DNA of 7,589 nucleotides from Pseudomonadota bacterium (GCA_021779635.1 JAJYAH010000319.1:1-7589); one strand, 5' to 3'; shown: positions 1 through 7,275, counted from the first letter of the stretch. Program-made: numbers and translations. Notes: generated from the letters alone by a model not told the origin.

Positions 1-1
1 G

Positions 2-2155
2 ATCTTCAAGCTTGTCCTCGGCGTCGCCAAGAAGGATTGGAGCAACATCGATCCCTCGATCCTCGGCACGCTGTTTGAGCGTGGCCTCGATCCCGACAAG
101 CGTAGTCAGTTGGGCGCGCACTACACCGACCGCGAGAAGATCATGCAGATCGTGGACCCGGTGATCGTCCGGCCTCTCCTCGCCGAGTGGGAGGCGACCA
201 AACCAAGGATCGCCGCCGCCATGGAGCGTGTGGAAACCGCCCGCGCCCGCCGTCCAACGCGACAGGTAGAAGCAAGGCGGGTTCACGCGGCAGCGCGCCG
301 AGAAGAAGAGGCAGCAAACCGGGAAGCAAAACAGCTCTATGCCGCGTTCATCGAGCGCCTGCGCAATGTTCGCGTGCTCGATCCCGCCTGTGGGTCTGGC
401 AATTTCCTCTATCTGGCCCTGCGCGCGCTCAAGGACATCGAGCACCGGGCAAATCTCGACGCCGAGAGTCTCGGCCTTGGTCGGTTTTCGCCGATCGTCG
501 GACCAGAAGGGCTGATGGGGATCGAGATCAACCCCTTCGCGGCCGAGCTGGCGCGCATTACGGTCTGGATTGGCGAGATCCAATGGATGCGCCGCAACGG
601 CTTCGATGCCAGTCGGAACCCCATCCTGCGCCCTCTCGACCCACTCGAGTGCCGACACGCTGTGCTGAATCCGGACGGCAGCGAGGCCTCCTGGCCGCCG
701 GCGGAATTCATCATCGGCAATCCGCCGTTCCTTGGGGCAAAGCTGATGAAGCGGCGGCTCGGGCCGGAATACACTGAGCGACTGCGCGCGGCGTACAAGG
801 GACGCCTGCGCGGTTTCACCGATCTCGTCTGCTACTGGTTCGAGAAGGCGCGGGGTGAAGTTGAGGCAGGCAGGACTAAACGCGCCGGCTTGGTGGCGAC
901 AAGCTCGATCCGCGGCGGCACAAATCGGCCCGTCCTGGATGAAATCTCCCGCACGCTGGTGATCGAGGAGGCCTGGAGCGAACAGCCTTGGACCATCGAA
1001 GGTGCCCGCGTCGAAGTCTCTCTCGTCTGCTTCTGCGATCCCGCGACCGCTCCCGGGGAACGCCGGCTGGACGGCCAGATCGTGCCGAAGATCAACGCCG
1101 ATCTTACCTCGGGCGTCGATCTGACGCGCGCAAGTGTCCTACCGGAAAATGCCGGCGTGTCGTTCCTCGGCATCCAAACTAGCGGACCGCTCGATATTCC
1201 AGGCGAACTGGCGCGGCGGTGGCTCAAGCTGCCTACCAATCCGAATGGTCAGCACAACCGGGAAATCCTGCGGCCTTACTGGAATGGCGACGATGTCACC
1301 GGCAGGCCGCGTGATCGGTGGCTTATCGATTTTCCCGAGGGATTGAGCGAAACCGAAGCCTCGGCATTCGAGGCACCGTATGAGTTCCTTAAGGCCGCCG
1401 ACTATGCGCCAGAGAGGAGCAAGCCCCCGGTCCCCTTTGCCAGCTATCGGTTGACGACTGCGGGGCAAAACCCGTCATGGTGGGAAGCGCATCGCCCCCG
1501 GCCTAAGATGCGGCAGCACATTCAGCGGCTCTCGCGCTACATCGTCACGACGGAAACGTCCGAGCATCGGCTGTTCGTCTGGCTCAGCTACCCTGTCTTG
1601 CCGGATAAGAACCTGATCGTGTTCGCCCGCGATGACGATACGGCGTTCGGCATTCTCCACAGCAGGTTTCATGAGCTCTGGGCTTTGCGCCTGGGGACGA
1701 GCCTTGAGGACCGGCCGCGCTACACCTCCACCACCACCTTCGCCACATTTCCCTTCCCGGACGGGCTGACTCTCGACCAACCAGCAACGGCATACGCCGA
1801 CAAGCAGAAAGCCAAGCGGATCGCCGACGCGTCGCGGACCCTGGTCCGGTTGCGTGACAAATGGCTCAATCCACCGGAGCTGGTACATCGTGAGCCCGAG
1901 GTTGCGGCCGGCCTTCCCGATCGCCTGGTGCCGGTCGGTAACCGAGACGAGCTGCGGCGCCGCACGCTGACCGAGCTCTACAACACCCGGCCCGCCTGGC
2001 TGGCCACGGCGCACCGCGAGCTGGATGAGGCCGTGGCGGATGCCTACGGCATTGGCGCGAACGCGTCAGACGACGCGGTGCTTTCGTACCTGTTGGAGCT
2101 GAATCAGAAGCGGTTGGGGGCATCGACGACAACGCTGATCGAGGCCGGGAGCTGA
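2..2155 (+). CDS. MmeI/YeeA-like class I adenine-N6 DNA methyltransferase (5' end outside the window)
   Basis: This protein probably transfers a methyl group from S-adenosylmethionine to adenine N6 in a specific DNA site. The frame is open to the left edge. The residues before the TTG at 110 (GTLFERGLDPDKRSQ) are conserved family sequence, so that TTG is not the true start. Numbering the 717 visible residues from base 2, one sees motif X (GAHYT, 38-42), motif I for SAM binding (DPACGSGNF, 127-135), the acidic GIEINPF segment that follows, and the catalytic motif IV NPPF (240-243). Next come motif V/VI-like segments, then a long C-terminal target-recognition region with RYTSTTTFATFPFP near 573-586. 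The order X-I-IV fits gamma-class amino-methyltransferases. MmeI-like relatives are often 900-1000 residues, with an N-terminal PD-(D/E)XK nuclease or its remnant. That part is not visible, so a lone methylase and a single-chain restriction-modification enzyme cannot be told apart. It is the first visible gene of an operon with the SIR2 gene 4 bases downstream. It is GC-richer than the next two genes. Confidence 0.9.
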   Translation: MFKLVLGVAKKDWSNIDPSILGTLFERGLDPDKRSQLGAHYTDREKIMQIVDPVIVRPLLAEWEATKPRIAAAMERVETARARRPTRQVEARRVHAAARREEEAANREAKQLYAAFIERLRNVRVLDPACGSGNFLYLALRALKDIEHRANLDAESLGLGRFSPIVGPEGLMGIEINPFAAELARITVWIGEIQWMRRNGFDASRNPILRPLDPLECRHAVLNPDGSEASWPPAEFIIGNPPFLGAKLMKRRLGPEYTERLRAAYKGRLRGFTDLVCYWFEKARGEVEAGRTKRAGLVATSSIRGGTNRPVLDEISRTLVIEEAWSEQPWTIEGARVEVSLVCFCDPATAPGERRLDGQIVPKINADLTSGVDLTRASVLPENAGVSFLGIQTSGPLDIPGELARRWLKLPTNPNGQHNREILRPYWNGDDVTGRPRDRWLIDFPEGLSETEASAFEAPYEFLKAADYAPERSKPPVPFASYRLTTAGQNPSWWEAHRPRPKMRQHIQRLSRYIVTTETSEHRLFVWLSYPVLPDKNLIVFARDDDTAFGILHSRFHELWALRLGTSLEDRPRYTSTTTFATFPFPDGLTLDQPATAYADKQKAKRIADASRTLVRLRDKWLNPPELVHREPEVAAGLPDRLVPVGNRDELRRRTLTELYNTRPAWLATAHRELDEAVADAYGIGANASDDAVLSYLLELNQKRLGASTTTLIEAGS

Positions 2156-2159
2156 GAGG

Positions 2160-3440
2160 ATGAACTGGAACTACGACCACATCGTCCACATCGGCGGCGA
2201 GACCGGAACGCCGGCTGACCCCCATACGGAAATGTCGCTTTGGCGCAAACGCATCGAACCATGGCTGTCGGCTGTTCTCCAAGCCGAGCACCTTTCGCTT
2301 CTACTCGGGAATGGCTTCACAGCGGCCATCGCGTCTCACGCGGGTGCAAAGCCGGCCAGCATGAATAAGGCCGTCTTTGGCTGCTCATCAGAAGCAAAAG
2401 TGAACGCGCATGCGGAGCGGGTAGCGGCTGTGACCGGTAGGGGTGATGCGAATATTGAGGACCAGCTTTCCGCGGCCCTCACTCTGCTGTCTGGCCTGAC
2501 GGTCCTGGGGCACAGCGACGCCAAAGAATGGGAGAACGGCATAGATCGCGTTTTGAATGGGCTGGTGAAGGATGTTTTAGACACTGAGCAAGGTATTCGG
2601 GTTGGGTTGGACAAGACTCCTGTCATCGGCGGCCCCCTGACACGGGAAGTGTTAGTATCATTTTTGATGAGCTTCGCCAGCCGGGCGGCCTCGCGGGAGC
2701 GCCTCCACATTTTTACGACTAACTATGATCGCGTCGTGGAGCGGGGATGCGATCTTGCGGGTTTGCGTATAATCGATCGATTCACTGGCTCAATTGAGCC
2801 TGAGTTTCGGTCATCCCGACTACAGGTAGACATGCATTATCTTCCTCCTGGCATCCGAGGCGAACCCAGGCATTTAGAAGGTGTTGTTCGTCTTACGAAA
2901 CTGCATGGATCTCTTGACTGGCGCTATGATCGCCCTCGTATTTTCCGCACGGCTCTCCCCTTCGGAGCTGATAAAGCGCATCCGTCCGTTCCAGCCAGTC
3001 CGCGAGAGTCGGTAATCATTTATCCGAACGCAGCGAAAGACACCGAGACGGCGGGATATCCATACGCCGATCTATTTCGGGATTTTTCTTCAGCTCTCTG
3101 TCAGCCAAACAGCGTGCTGTTGACCTACGGTTACGGATTTGGCGACGATCATGTGAACAGAGTGATCGCTGACATGCTGACAGTCCCCTCCAGTCATCTC
3201 GTTATTATCGCCTGGGGCGACAAGCCACACAGCAAGGTTGCATCTTTCGTTGAGCGTGTCGGTAGGCCTCAACAGCTCACATTTCTCCTGGGGAGGCATT
3301 TTGGGGATCTGCTAAATCTGGTCGAACGCTACCTGCCAAAGCCGGCCATAGATCCACTTACGATTCGCATGACAGAGTTGGTCGAACGGCGAGGTAAGGT
3401 TGTCGAAACCCCTCCCGTGGATCCCGGCGGCGCAGCATGA
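2160..3440 (+). CDS. SIR2-family protein, probable NAD+-consuming defence effector
   Basis: A 426-residue protein with the Rossmann-type SIR2 fold used by bacterial anti-phage effectors that hydrolyse NAD+. Visible motifs are LLLGNGF (47-53, nucleotide-binding loop), FTTNYD (185-190), KLHGSLDW (247-254) and YGYGFGDDHVN (323-333, typical of the SIR2-like C-terminal lobe). N188 and H249 sit where the catalytic Asn and His of NADase-type SIR2 domains lie. There is no signal peptide or membrane segment, so it is expected to be cytoplasmic. About 45 residues precede the first SIR2 strand, and no separate extra domain is evident. The ATG at 2160 is supported by GGGAG at 2147-2151, with 8 bases between. 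The next in-frame ATG (2232) has a poorer site. The gene lies 4 bases after the methyltransferase, and its stop overlaps the HerA start, so it probably works with HerA. Biochemical activity is inferred from family knowledge. Confidence 0.9.
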   Translation: MNWNYDHIVHIGGETGTPADPHTEMSLWRKRIEPWLSAVLQAEHLSLLLGNGFTAAIASHAGAKPASMNKAVFGCSSEAKVNAHAERVAAVTGRGDANIEDQLSAALTLLSGLTVLGHSDAKEWENGIDRVLNGLVKDVLDTEQGIRVGLDKTPVIGGPLTREVLVSFLMSFASRAASRERLHIFTTNYDRVVERGCDLAGLRIIDRFTGSIEPEFRSSRLQVDMHYLPPGIRGEPRHLEGVVRLTKLHGSLDWRYDRPRIFRTALPFGADKAHPSVPASPRESVIIYPNAAKDTETAGYPYADLFRDFSSALCQPNSVLLTYGYGFGDDHVNRVIADMLTVPSSHLVIIAWGDKPHSKVASFVERVGRPQQLTFLLGRHFGDLLNLVERYLPKPAIDPLTIRMTELVERRGKVVETPPVDPGGAA

Positions 3441-5542
3441 CCACAATAGTTGAACGGGTTGGTGCACTTGCGATCGGGCGCATCGAAGCCATCACGGCAG
3501 CCGAACTACGCTTTACGCTGTTTAGCGAAACCCCCCAGGCAACCGCCCTCAACACCGGCGTGCCCACCGGGTTCCCCCGAATCAATGCATACGTTCTTGT
3601 TCCTAATGAGAGCGGTGCCGTTGTCGCTGTCATCAAGGAGATTTCCATCCGCCGACTGGATCGACCCTCTTCCGCAAAACACGACGAAGAGTTGGTTGAT
3701 CTACCTTTCCCGGCTCGCCTAGTAATTGCCATCCCCTTCGGAACTCTGCTGCTAGACGGCCATGATGATGTTCGCCAGCCTATCTATTCATTAGAGCGTG
3801 GAGTACCAGTTCTCCCATCGGTCGGCGACCCGGTGCTTCTGCCGACCCCTGTCCAGCTTCGGTCCATTGTTGAAGCAAAAGCGACGGATCAGCTGATACA
3901 GATTGGCACAGCGCCCTTTGCAGGCAATGCACGCGTTTGGGTACACCCGGACAAGCTCTTTGGACGCCATCTCGCCATCCTTGGGAACACCGGAAGCGGA
4001 AAGTCGTGCTCCGTCGCGGGCATCATCCGTTGGTCGCTCGAGGCAGTGTCTTCGGCCGGCAAAGGGCGTCCAGGAGCCAGTCAACCGAATGCGCGATTCA
4101 TTATTCTCGATCCGAATGGAGAGTATGCGGAGGCTTTCAAGGACGGCAGCTTGGCCGCGCGGCGATACGCGGTCTGCGGAGCCGATGGCGCCCAGCCGCT
4201 CACTGTGCCGGGCTGGCTTTGGTCGGGTCAGGAATGGGCCGCGTTCACGTCTGCTCAACCTGGTGTACAACGTCCGATTTTGCTCAGAGCGCTTCGTTTG
4301 CTCAGGAACGAAGGTTCATCCGTTCTCACAGCCCGCGCTCAAGCCGTGCGACGCTATCAGGGCTACGTACGCCAGATCGAGCAACTTTATGCTGATCTGC
4401 CCCAGAGCGTTTCTGGGTTCCCCCGCAACAAGGATTTTGGGCAATCGCTTGAGGGAATCATCGGACTTATCGAAAGCGACGAGGCTTTGCTGGAAAGCTA
4501 CGGAGCAGATGCCTCGGATCTGATCGCAGCGATCGTTGGTATGCGAGGGCCAATCGATCGTGTCCGCATGGCGCGGCAATGGAACTCTGGATCAGGCTAC
4601 AGCGATTTTCAGCCGAATGATTTGCGCGCTGTCCTCGAATGTCTAAGGACAGTGACAGATGCCTTTCCTCTGACATCTTCGCATGGCGAGACCAGTGAGG
4701 ATGCTCCAGTCAGGTTTGATGTAGATGCTTTGCCTAACAAAATTCACGAGGTTGCGATGGCAACGGGTGGTCAGGCTCTCGCAAGCGTCGAGCCTCTGAT
4801 CAATCGCATTCAGGTCATGCTAGGTGATAGCGGTCTCCGGCCAATCATTGACTCGGCCGGAGCCTCGTCCCTGGCAGACTGGCTCGATGCATTGCTTGGG
4901 CCGTCACAGGACCATCCTGAACCGCTGACAATCCTCGATTTGTCTTTGATTCCCTCGGATATTGTGCATATCGCTGTCTCTGTGATCTCACGGCTTATTT
5001 TTGAAGCCTTGCAGCGTCACCTGAAAGCCAAAAACAGCACGCTTCCTACCGCACTCGTTCTCGAAGAGGCACATAACTTCGTTCGTCGCGACTCAGACGC
5101 GGGATCAAGCGCACAAGCTGCTGAACTGTGTCGTCAGACTTTTGAACGCATCGCGCGTGAGGGACGGAAGTTTGGGCTTGGTCTCGTGCTTGCGTCGCAG
5201 AGGCCTTCTGAACTCTCACCGACCGTCCTCGCCCAATGTAATTCCTTCCTTCTCCATCGCATCGTCAACGACGTGGATCAGAATCTGGTTCGGCGTCTTG
5301 TTCCTGATGCTTTGGGCGGCTTGCTAAGCGAGCTGCCGACGCTGCCCTCGCAAGAAGCGATCCTTTTGGGATGGGCTGTACCGACCCCTGTGCTCGTACG
5401 GGTTCGCGACTTGGCACAGCGTCCTCGATCGGCCGACCCGGAATTCTGGCAGACGTGGCTCCGAGAAAAAGGTGAATTGCCGGCATGGAGTGCGCTTGCA
5501 CCTTCCTGGGAAGGCGATTCCGGGGCGCCGGCCGCGCCATAG
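3437..5542 (+). CDS. HerA/DUF87-family hexameric ATPase (DNA translocase/helicase type)
   Basis: A 701-residue ATPase of the HerA-FtsK group. Residues 1 to about 150 look like the N-terminal beta-rich HAS-barrel used for ring assembly and partner docking. The RecA-like core follows, with Walker A GNTGSGKS (183-190), Walker B ALVLEEAHNF (539-548, E543/E544) and the sensor-type LASQRPSEL segment around Q588-R589. The segment near 250-450 between Walker A and B is long and largely helical in appearance, with acidic stretches, as in large defence-type HerA proteins. HerA rings pump or unwind DNA. In archaea they work with the NurA nuclease, but no NurA gene is visible here. In bacterial defence loci they form large complexes with SIR2 proteins. 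The ATG at 3437 overlaps the SIR2 stop as ATGA, a sign of translational coupling and joint assembly. The gene ends the operon and converges on the HEPN-like gene 43 bases away. Confidence 0.92.
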   Translation: MTTIVERVGALAIGRIEAITAAELRFTLFSETPQATALNTGVPTGFPRINAYVLVPNESGAVVAVIKEISIRRLDRPSSAKHDEELVDLPFPARLVIAIPFGTLLLDGHDDVRQPIYSLERGVPVLPSVGDPVLLPTPVQLRSIVEAKATDQLIQIGTAPFAGNARVWVHPDKLFGRHLAILGNTGSGKSCSVAGIIRWSLEAVSSAGKGRPGASQPNARFIILDPNGEYAEAFKDGSLAARRYAVCGADGAQPLTVPGWLWSGQEWAAFTSAQPGVQRPILLRALRLLRNEGSSVLTARAQAVRRYQGYVRQIEQLYADLPQSVSGFPRNKDFGQSLEGIIGLIESDEALLESYGADASDLIAAIVGMRGPIDRVRMARQWNSGSGYSDFQPNDLRAVLECLRTVTDAFPLTSSHGETSEDAPVRFDVDALPNKIHEVAMATGGQALASVEPLINRIQVMLGDSGLRPIIDSAGASSLADWLDALLGPSQDHPEPLTILDLSLIPSDIVHIAVSVISRLIFEALQRHLKAKNSTLPTALVLEEAHNFVRRDSDAGSSAQAAELCRQTFERIAREGRKFGLGLVLASQRPSELSPTVLAQCNSFLLHRIVNDVDQNLVRRLVPDALGGLLSELPTLPSQEAILLGWAVPTPVLVRVRDLAQRPRSADPEFWQTWLREKGELPAWSALAPSWEGDSGAPAAP

Positions 5543-5585
5543 GTACCGCGTCTCTAAGCAACGTCATAGCCCAAATCTTTCCACC
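5543..5585. other. Short convergent gap between HerA and the HEPN-like gene
   Basis: These 43 bases separate two genes that converge tail to tail. I see no stem-loop followed by a T-run on either strand, so no intrinsic terminator can be called here. Transcripts from both sides may run into the opposite gene. Confidence 0.5.
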
Positions 5586-6155
5586 TTAGTCTGCGTCAAC
5601 CAGTCCTGCGCGCGGCGGCGCGAAAAGCTTATTCAAAATCTCCACGCACAACCTCAGCATCTCAAGCGCGCCGCCAGGGAACAGATTGGGGCTGCCGTGC
5701 GCCAGTTCATTTCGAAACATAGGCAACATGTCTAGCAGGCACATCTTCCCGTTGCGTCCGTAAGGACCATGGACTTCGAAGTCTGCGCGATTAAGCCATC
5801 GATGCGATGTCGCTCGCTTGAGAAGGGTGTCGAGGCCCCAACGCTTTTCCTTTGCCTTGAATTGTTCGTCAGGTGGGAGCTTCTCGCGCAGCGCCATTTC
5901 CAGGACCTGATAGCCCTGCTGTTCGGCCAAGGTTGCCAGATCGTAGGAGAACCATGAGTAAATGAAAGCGTGGCGCGCCTTATCGAACTGTTCCCGGATG
6001 ATGGCTGGCGTCTCTGGGTGCAGTTCCAGAGGCCGAACGAGATTGAGCAAGTCGGAGATATCCATAAAGCGGATGGCACCCGTGTCGGTGATTCCGCTGA
6101 CCATGTTTAGAAAGCGCGCATCAGGCCTAAGCAAATCTCCGGACGTTTTCAGCAC
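5586..6155 (-). CDS. Unnamed protein with a HEPN-like RX4H motif, possible RNase or toxin-type cargo
   Basis: I do not recognise a named family for this 189-residue protein. Its C-terminal part has R148-N-E-L-A-H153 followed by G-S, the RX4H active-site pattern of HEPN ribonuclease folds. Predicted helices flank it, including one near 60-92 (HAFIYSWFSYDLATLAEQ) and one near 163-178 (ALEMLRLCVEILNKLF). HEPN proteins cut RNA or act as dimerising helical partners in toxin-antitoxin, abortive-infection and CRISPR systems. The function here is inferred from one motif plus helical character. The start is a GTG at 6155, chosen because AGAGGGGG lies 9 bases upstream and no good ATG precedes it; the first internal Met is residue 18. 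No signal peptide or membrane helix is apparent. The gene lies 34 bases downstream of the recombinase remnant on the same strand and converges on HerA. Its GC is close to SIR2/HerA and below the recombinase. It could instead be a non-catalytic HEPN-like helical protein. Confidence 0.72.
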   Translation of the reverse strand: MLKTSGDLLRPDARFLNMVSGITDTGAIRFMDISDLLNLVRPLELHPETPAIIREQFDKARHAFIYSWFSYDLATLAEQQGYQVLEMALREKLPPDEQFKAKEKRWGLDTLLKRATSHRWLNRADFEVHGPYGRNGKMCLLDMLPMFRNELAHGSPNLFPGGALEMLRLCVEILNKLFAPPRAGLVDAD

Positions 6156-6164
6156 TACTGTAAT

Positions 6165-6172
6165 CCCCCTCT
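6165..6172 (-). promoter_or_regulatory. Ribosome binding site of the HEPN-like gene
   Basis: AGAGGGGG on the minus strand, with 9 bases to the GTG at 6155. It is a strong Shine-Dalgarno match and decides the choice of the GTG start. It lies between the recombinase stop (6190) and the HEPN-like start, so the gene can be translated on its own from a longer transcript. Confidence 0.65.
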
Positions 6173-6189
6173 CATGATCCTCGCTTCGA

Positions 6190-7197
6190 TCAAAAACGTA
6201 TCCTCTCCACCTCGTCCTGCGTCAGCCTCTCCTTCGTTCGGTCATACAGCTTGGTCGTCCTCCGGCTCTCATGCGCGGCCATCTCCTGCGCAGGCTCCAG
6301 CGCACCGCCATTGGCCAGATAGGCGGTGATCCCGGTCGCGCGGAAGCTGTGATTGCCGATCGGCGCCTTGATGCCTGCGGCGGCGGCTCGACGGCGGATC
6401 ATGCGCCAGGCGTCCGGCTGGGTCATGGGCTGCTCGGTCAGCATGGTGGCGTTGTGCCGAGGCGAGGTGCGGAACAGGAAGCCCTAGCCATCCCCGGCGA
6501 TGCCCGCGGCGTCGATGTAAGCGCCCAGCGCCTCGGCGAGGGGATGGTGGCACGGCATAATGTGATGCTTGCCGCCGTTCTCGTGCAACCTGAGCTGCCA
6601 GCCGGCGCCCTTCGGGCGAAGATCCTGCACCTTCATGGTCAAGGCGGCGGTGATGCGGGCGAACGAATAGGTGAGGGTGGCGATGAGCGCCCGGTCCCGC
6701 AGATCCCGCACCGTCTCGGTCGGGGTGCTGTCGAGCAGCGTCCTCCACTCCTTGCCGTCGAGCACCGGCGTCCTGCCGGTCGTCACCACATGCTTCGGCC
6801 CGCGTACGGCGGATGCCGGGTTCACCGGCACCACCTGGCCGGTGACCAGCCAATCGAACAGCATGCGCACCGCGGCGAGCTGCTGCTTCACGTCCGGCGC
6901 CGAATGGGTCTGTCCACGTGTCTCTATATATGTGGCGACATCAAACGGCCGGATCGTCGCCAGCGTCAGGCCACGCGGCTCGCACCAGGCGAAGAACGTA
7001 TGGCACGCGCGAGCATAGGCCCGCCGCGTGTTCGGGTTGCGGATGTTGGCGGTGAAGAAGTCGATATAGCGCCAGACGGCTTGCTCGCCGCAATCGGCGA
7101 TCAATGCCGAGATCAGGTCGCCATCCGGCAGCGTGTCGAGCCCGCTGGGTTGGCCAGTTTCGATCATCGTTGGGAGCTGGTCGGATAGCTTGATCAT
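6190..7197 (-). pseudogene. Tyrosine recombinase/integrase interrupted by an in-frame amber codon
   Basis: A XerC/D-like site-specific recombinase that would join or excise DNA at short core sites. From the ATG at 7197 the reading is 335 codons. The N-terminal SAM-like DNA-binding domain covers about 40-125 (FFTANIRNPNTRRAYARA). The catalytic domain follows, with R181 (YSFARI), K210 (ENGGK), H283-S-F-R286, H309 (AAHES) and Y318 (KLYDR). All six catalytic residues are present. Codon 238, at 6484-6486, is TAG within GDG-stop-GFLFRT. Homologues as I recall them carry Lys there, so one AAG-to-TAG change would explain it. The two halves remain in the same frame and otherwise uninterrupted, which suggests a recent lesion, a sequencing error or readthrough. 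The ATG at 7197 is preferred over the in-frame ATG at 7275 because GGAG lies 5 bases before it, and because the longer version would read through a palindrome. The gene is GC-richer than the HEPN-like gene downstream. It probably marks the edge of a mobile element or genomic island. Confidence 0.88.
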
Positions 7198-7202
7198 TGC
7201 CA

Positions 7203-7206
7203 CTCC
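7203..7206 (-). promoter_or_regulatory. Ribosome binding site of the recombinase
   Basis: GGAG on the minus strand, 5 bases before the ATG at 7197. It supports this start over the upstream in-frame ATG at 7275, which has no comparable site. Confidence 0.55.
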
Positions 7207-7215
7207 AAACCACGA

Positions 7216-7252
7216 ATTTTGCGTATGATAACGGACATTATCATGCGAAAAT
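7216..7252. repeat. Imperfect palindrome upstream of the recombinase: candidate core recombination site or operator
   Basis: The perfect inner arms ATGATAA (7225-7231) and TTATCAT (7238-7244) flank a 6-base centre, CGGACA. Outside them, GCGT on the left faces GCG on the right, and then ATTTT (7216-7220) mirrors AAAAT (7248-7252). The arms are thus about 16 bases with one offset. Paired recombinase-binding arms around a 6-8 base spacer are the layout of tyrosine recombinase core sites. The site lies about 19 bases before the recombinase start, so it could also be an operator for autorepression. No second copy was noticed in the window. Confidence 0.55.
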
Positions 7253-7275
7253 CTAACGCCGGTGATCGTCGACAT

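Noticed and set aside
110..112. TTG at 110 as the methyltransferase start
   Set aside because: The same frame is open back to base 2, and the residues upstream (GTLFERGLDPDKRSQ) are conserved family sequence, so the gene begins to the left of the window.
187..777. Plus-strand 196-residue frame inside the methyltransferase
   Set aside because: It overlaps the SAM-binding and catalytic motifs of the methyltransferase in another frame, and its Arg/Gly/Pro/Ser-rich composition is typical of an out-of-frame shadow.
1475..2014. Minus-strand 179-residue frame opposite the methyltransferase C-terminus
   Set aside because: It is antisense to the conserved target-recognition region and has no family motifs.
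3903..4523. Plus-strand 206-residue frame inside HerA
   Set aside because: It overlaps the HerA Walker A region in another frame. Its Arg/Ser-rich translation has no domain signature.
2160..5542. Thoeris or HerA-NurA system
   Set aside because: There is no TIR-domain ThsB-like gene for Thoeris and no NurA nuclease gene. The partner motifs fit a SIR2-HerA pair instead.
6190..6444. Separate 84-residue gene at the recombinase C-terminus
   Set aside because: It is the same frame as the upstream half and carries the HxxR, H and Tyr residues of one recombinase. It is the second half of a split gene. Independent translation from the internal ATG cannot be excluded but has no support.
6271..7188. 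Plus-strand 305-residue open frame opposite the recombinase
   Set aside because: It is antisense to a well-supported recombinase with all catalytic residues. Long antisense frames are common in GC-rich DNA. The translation is low-complexity, rich in G, R, A and H, with no recognisable motif.
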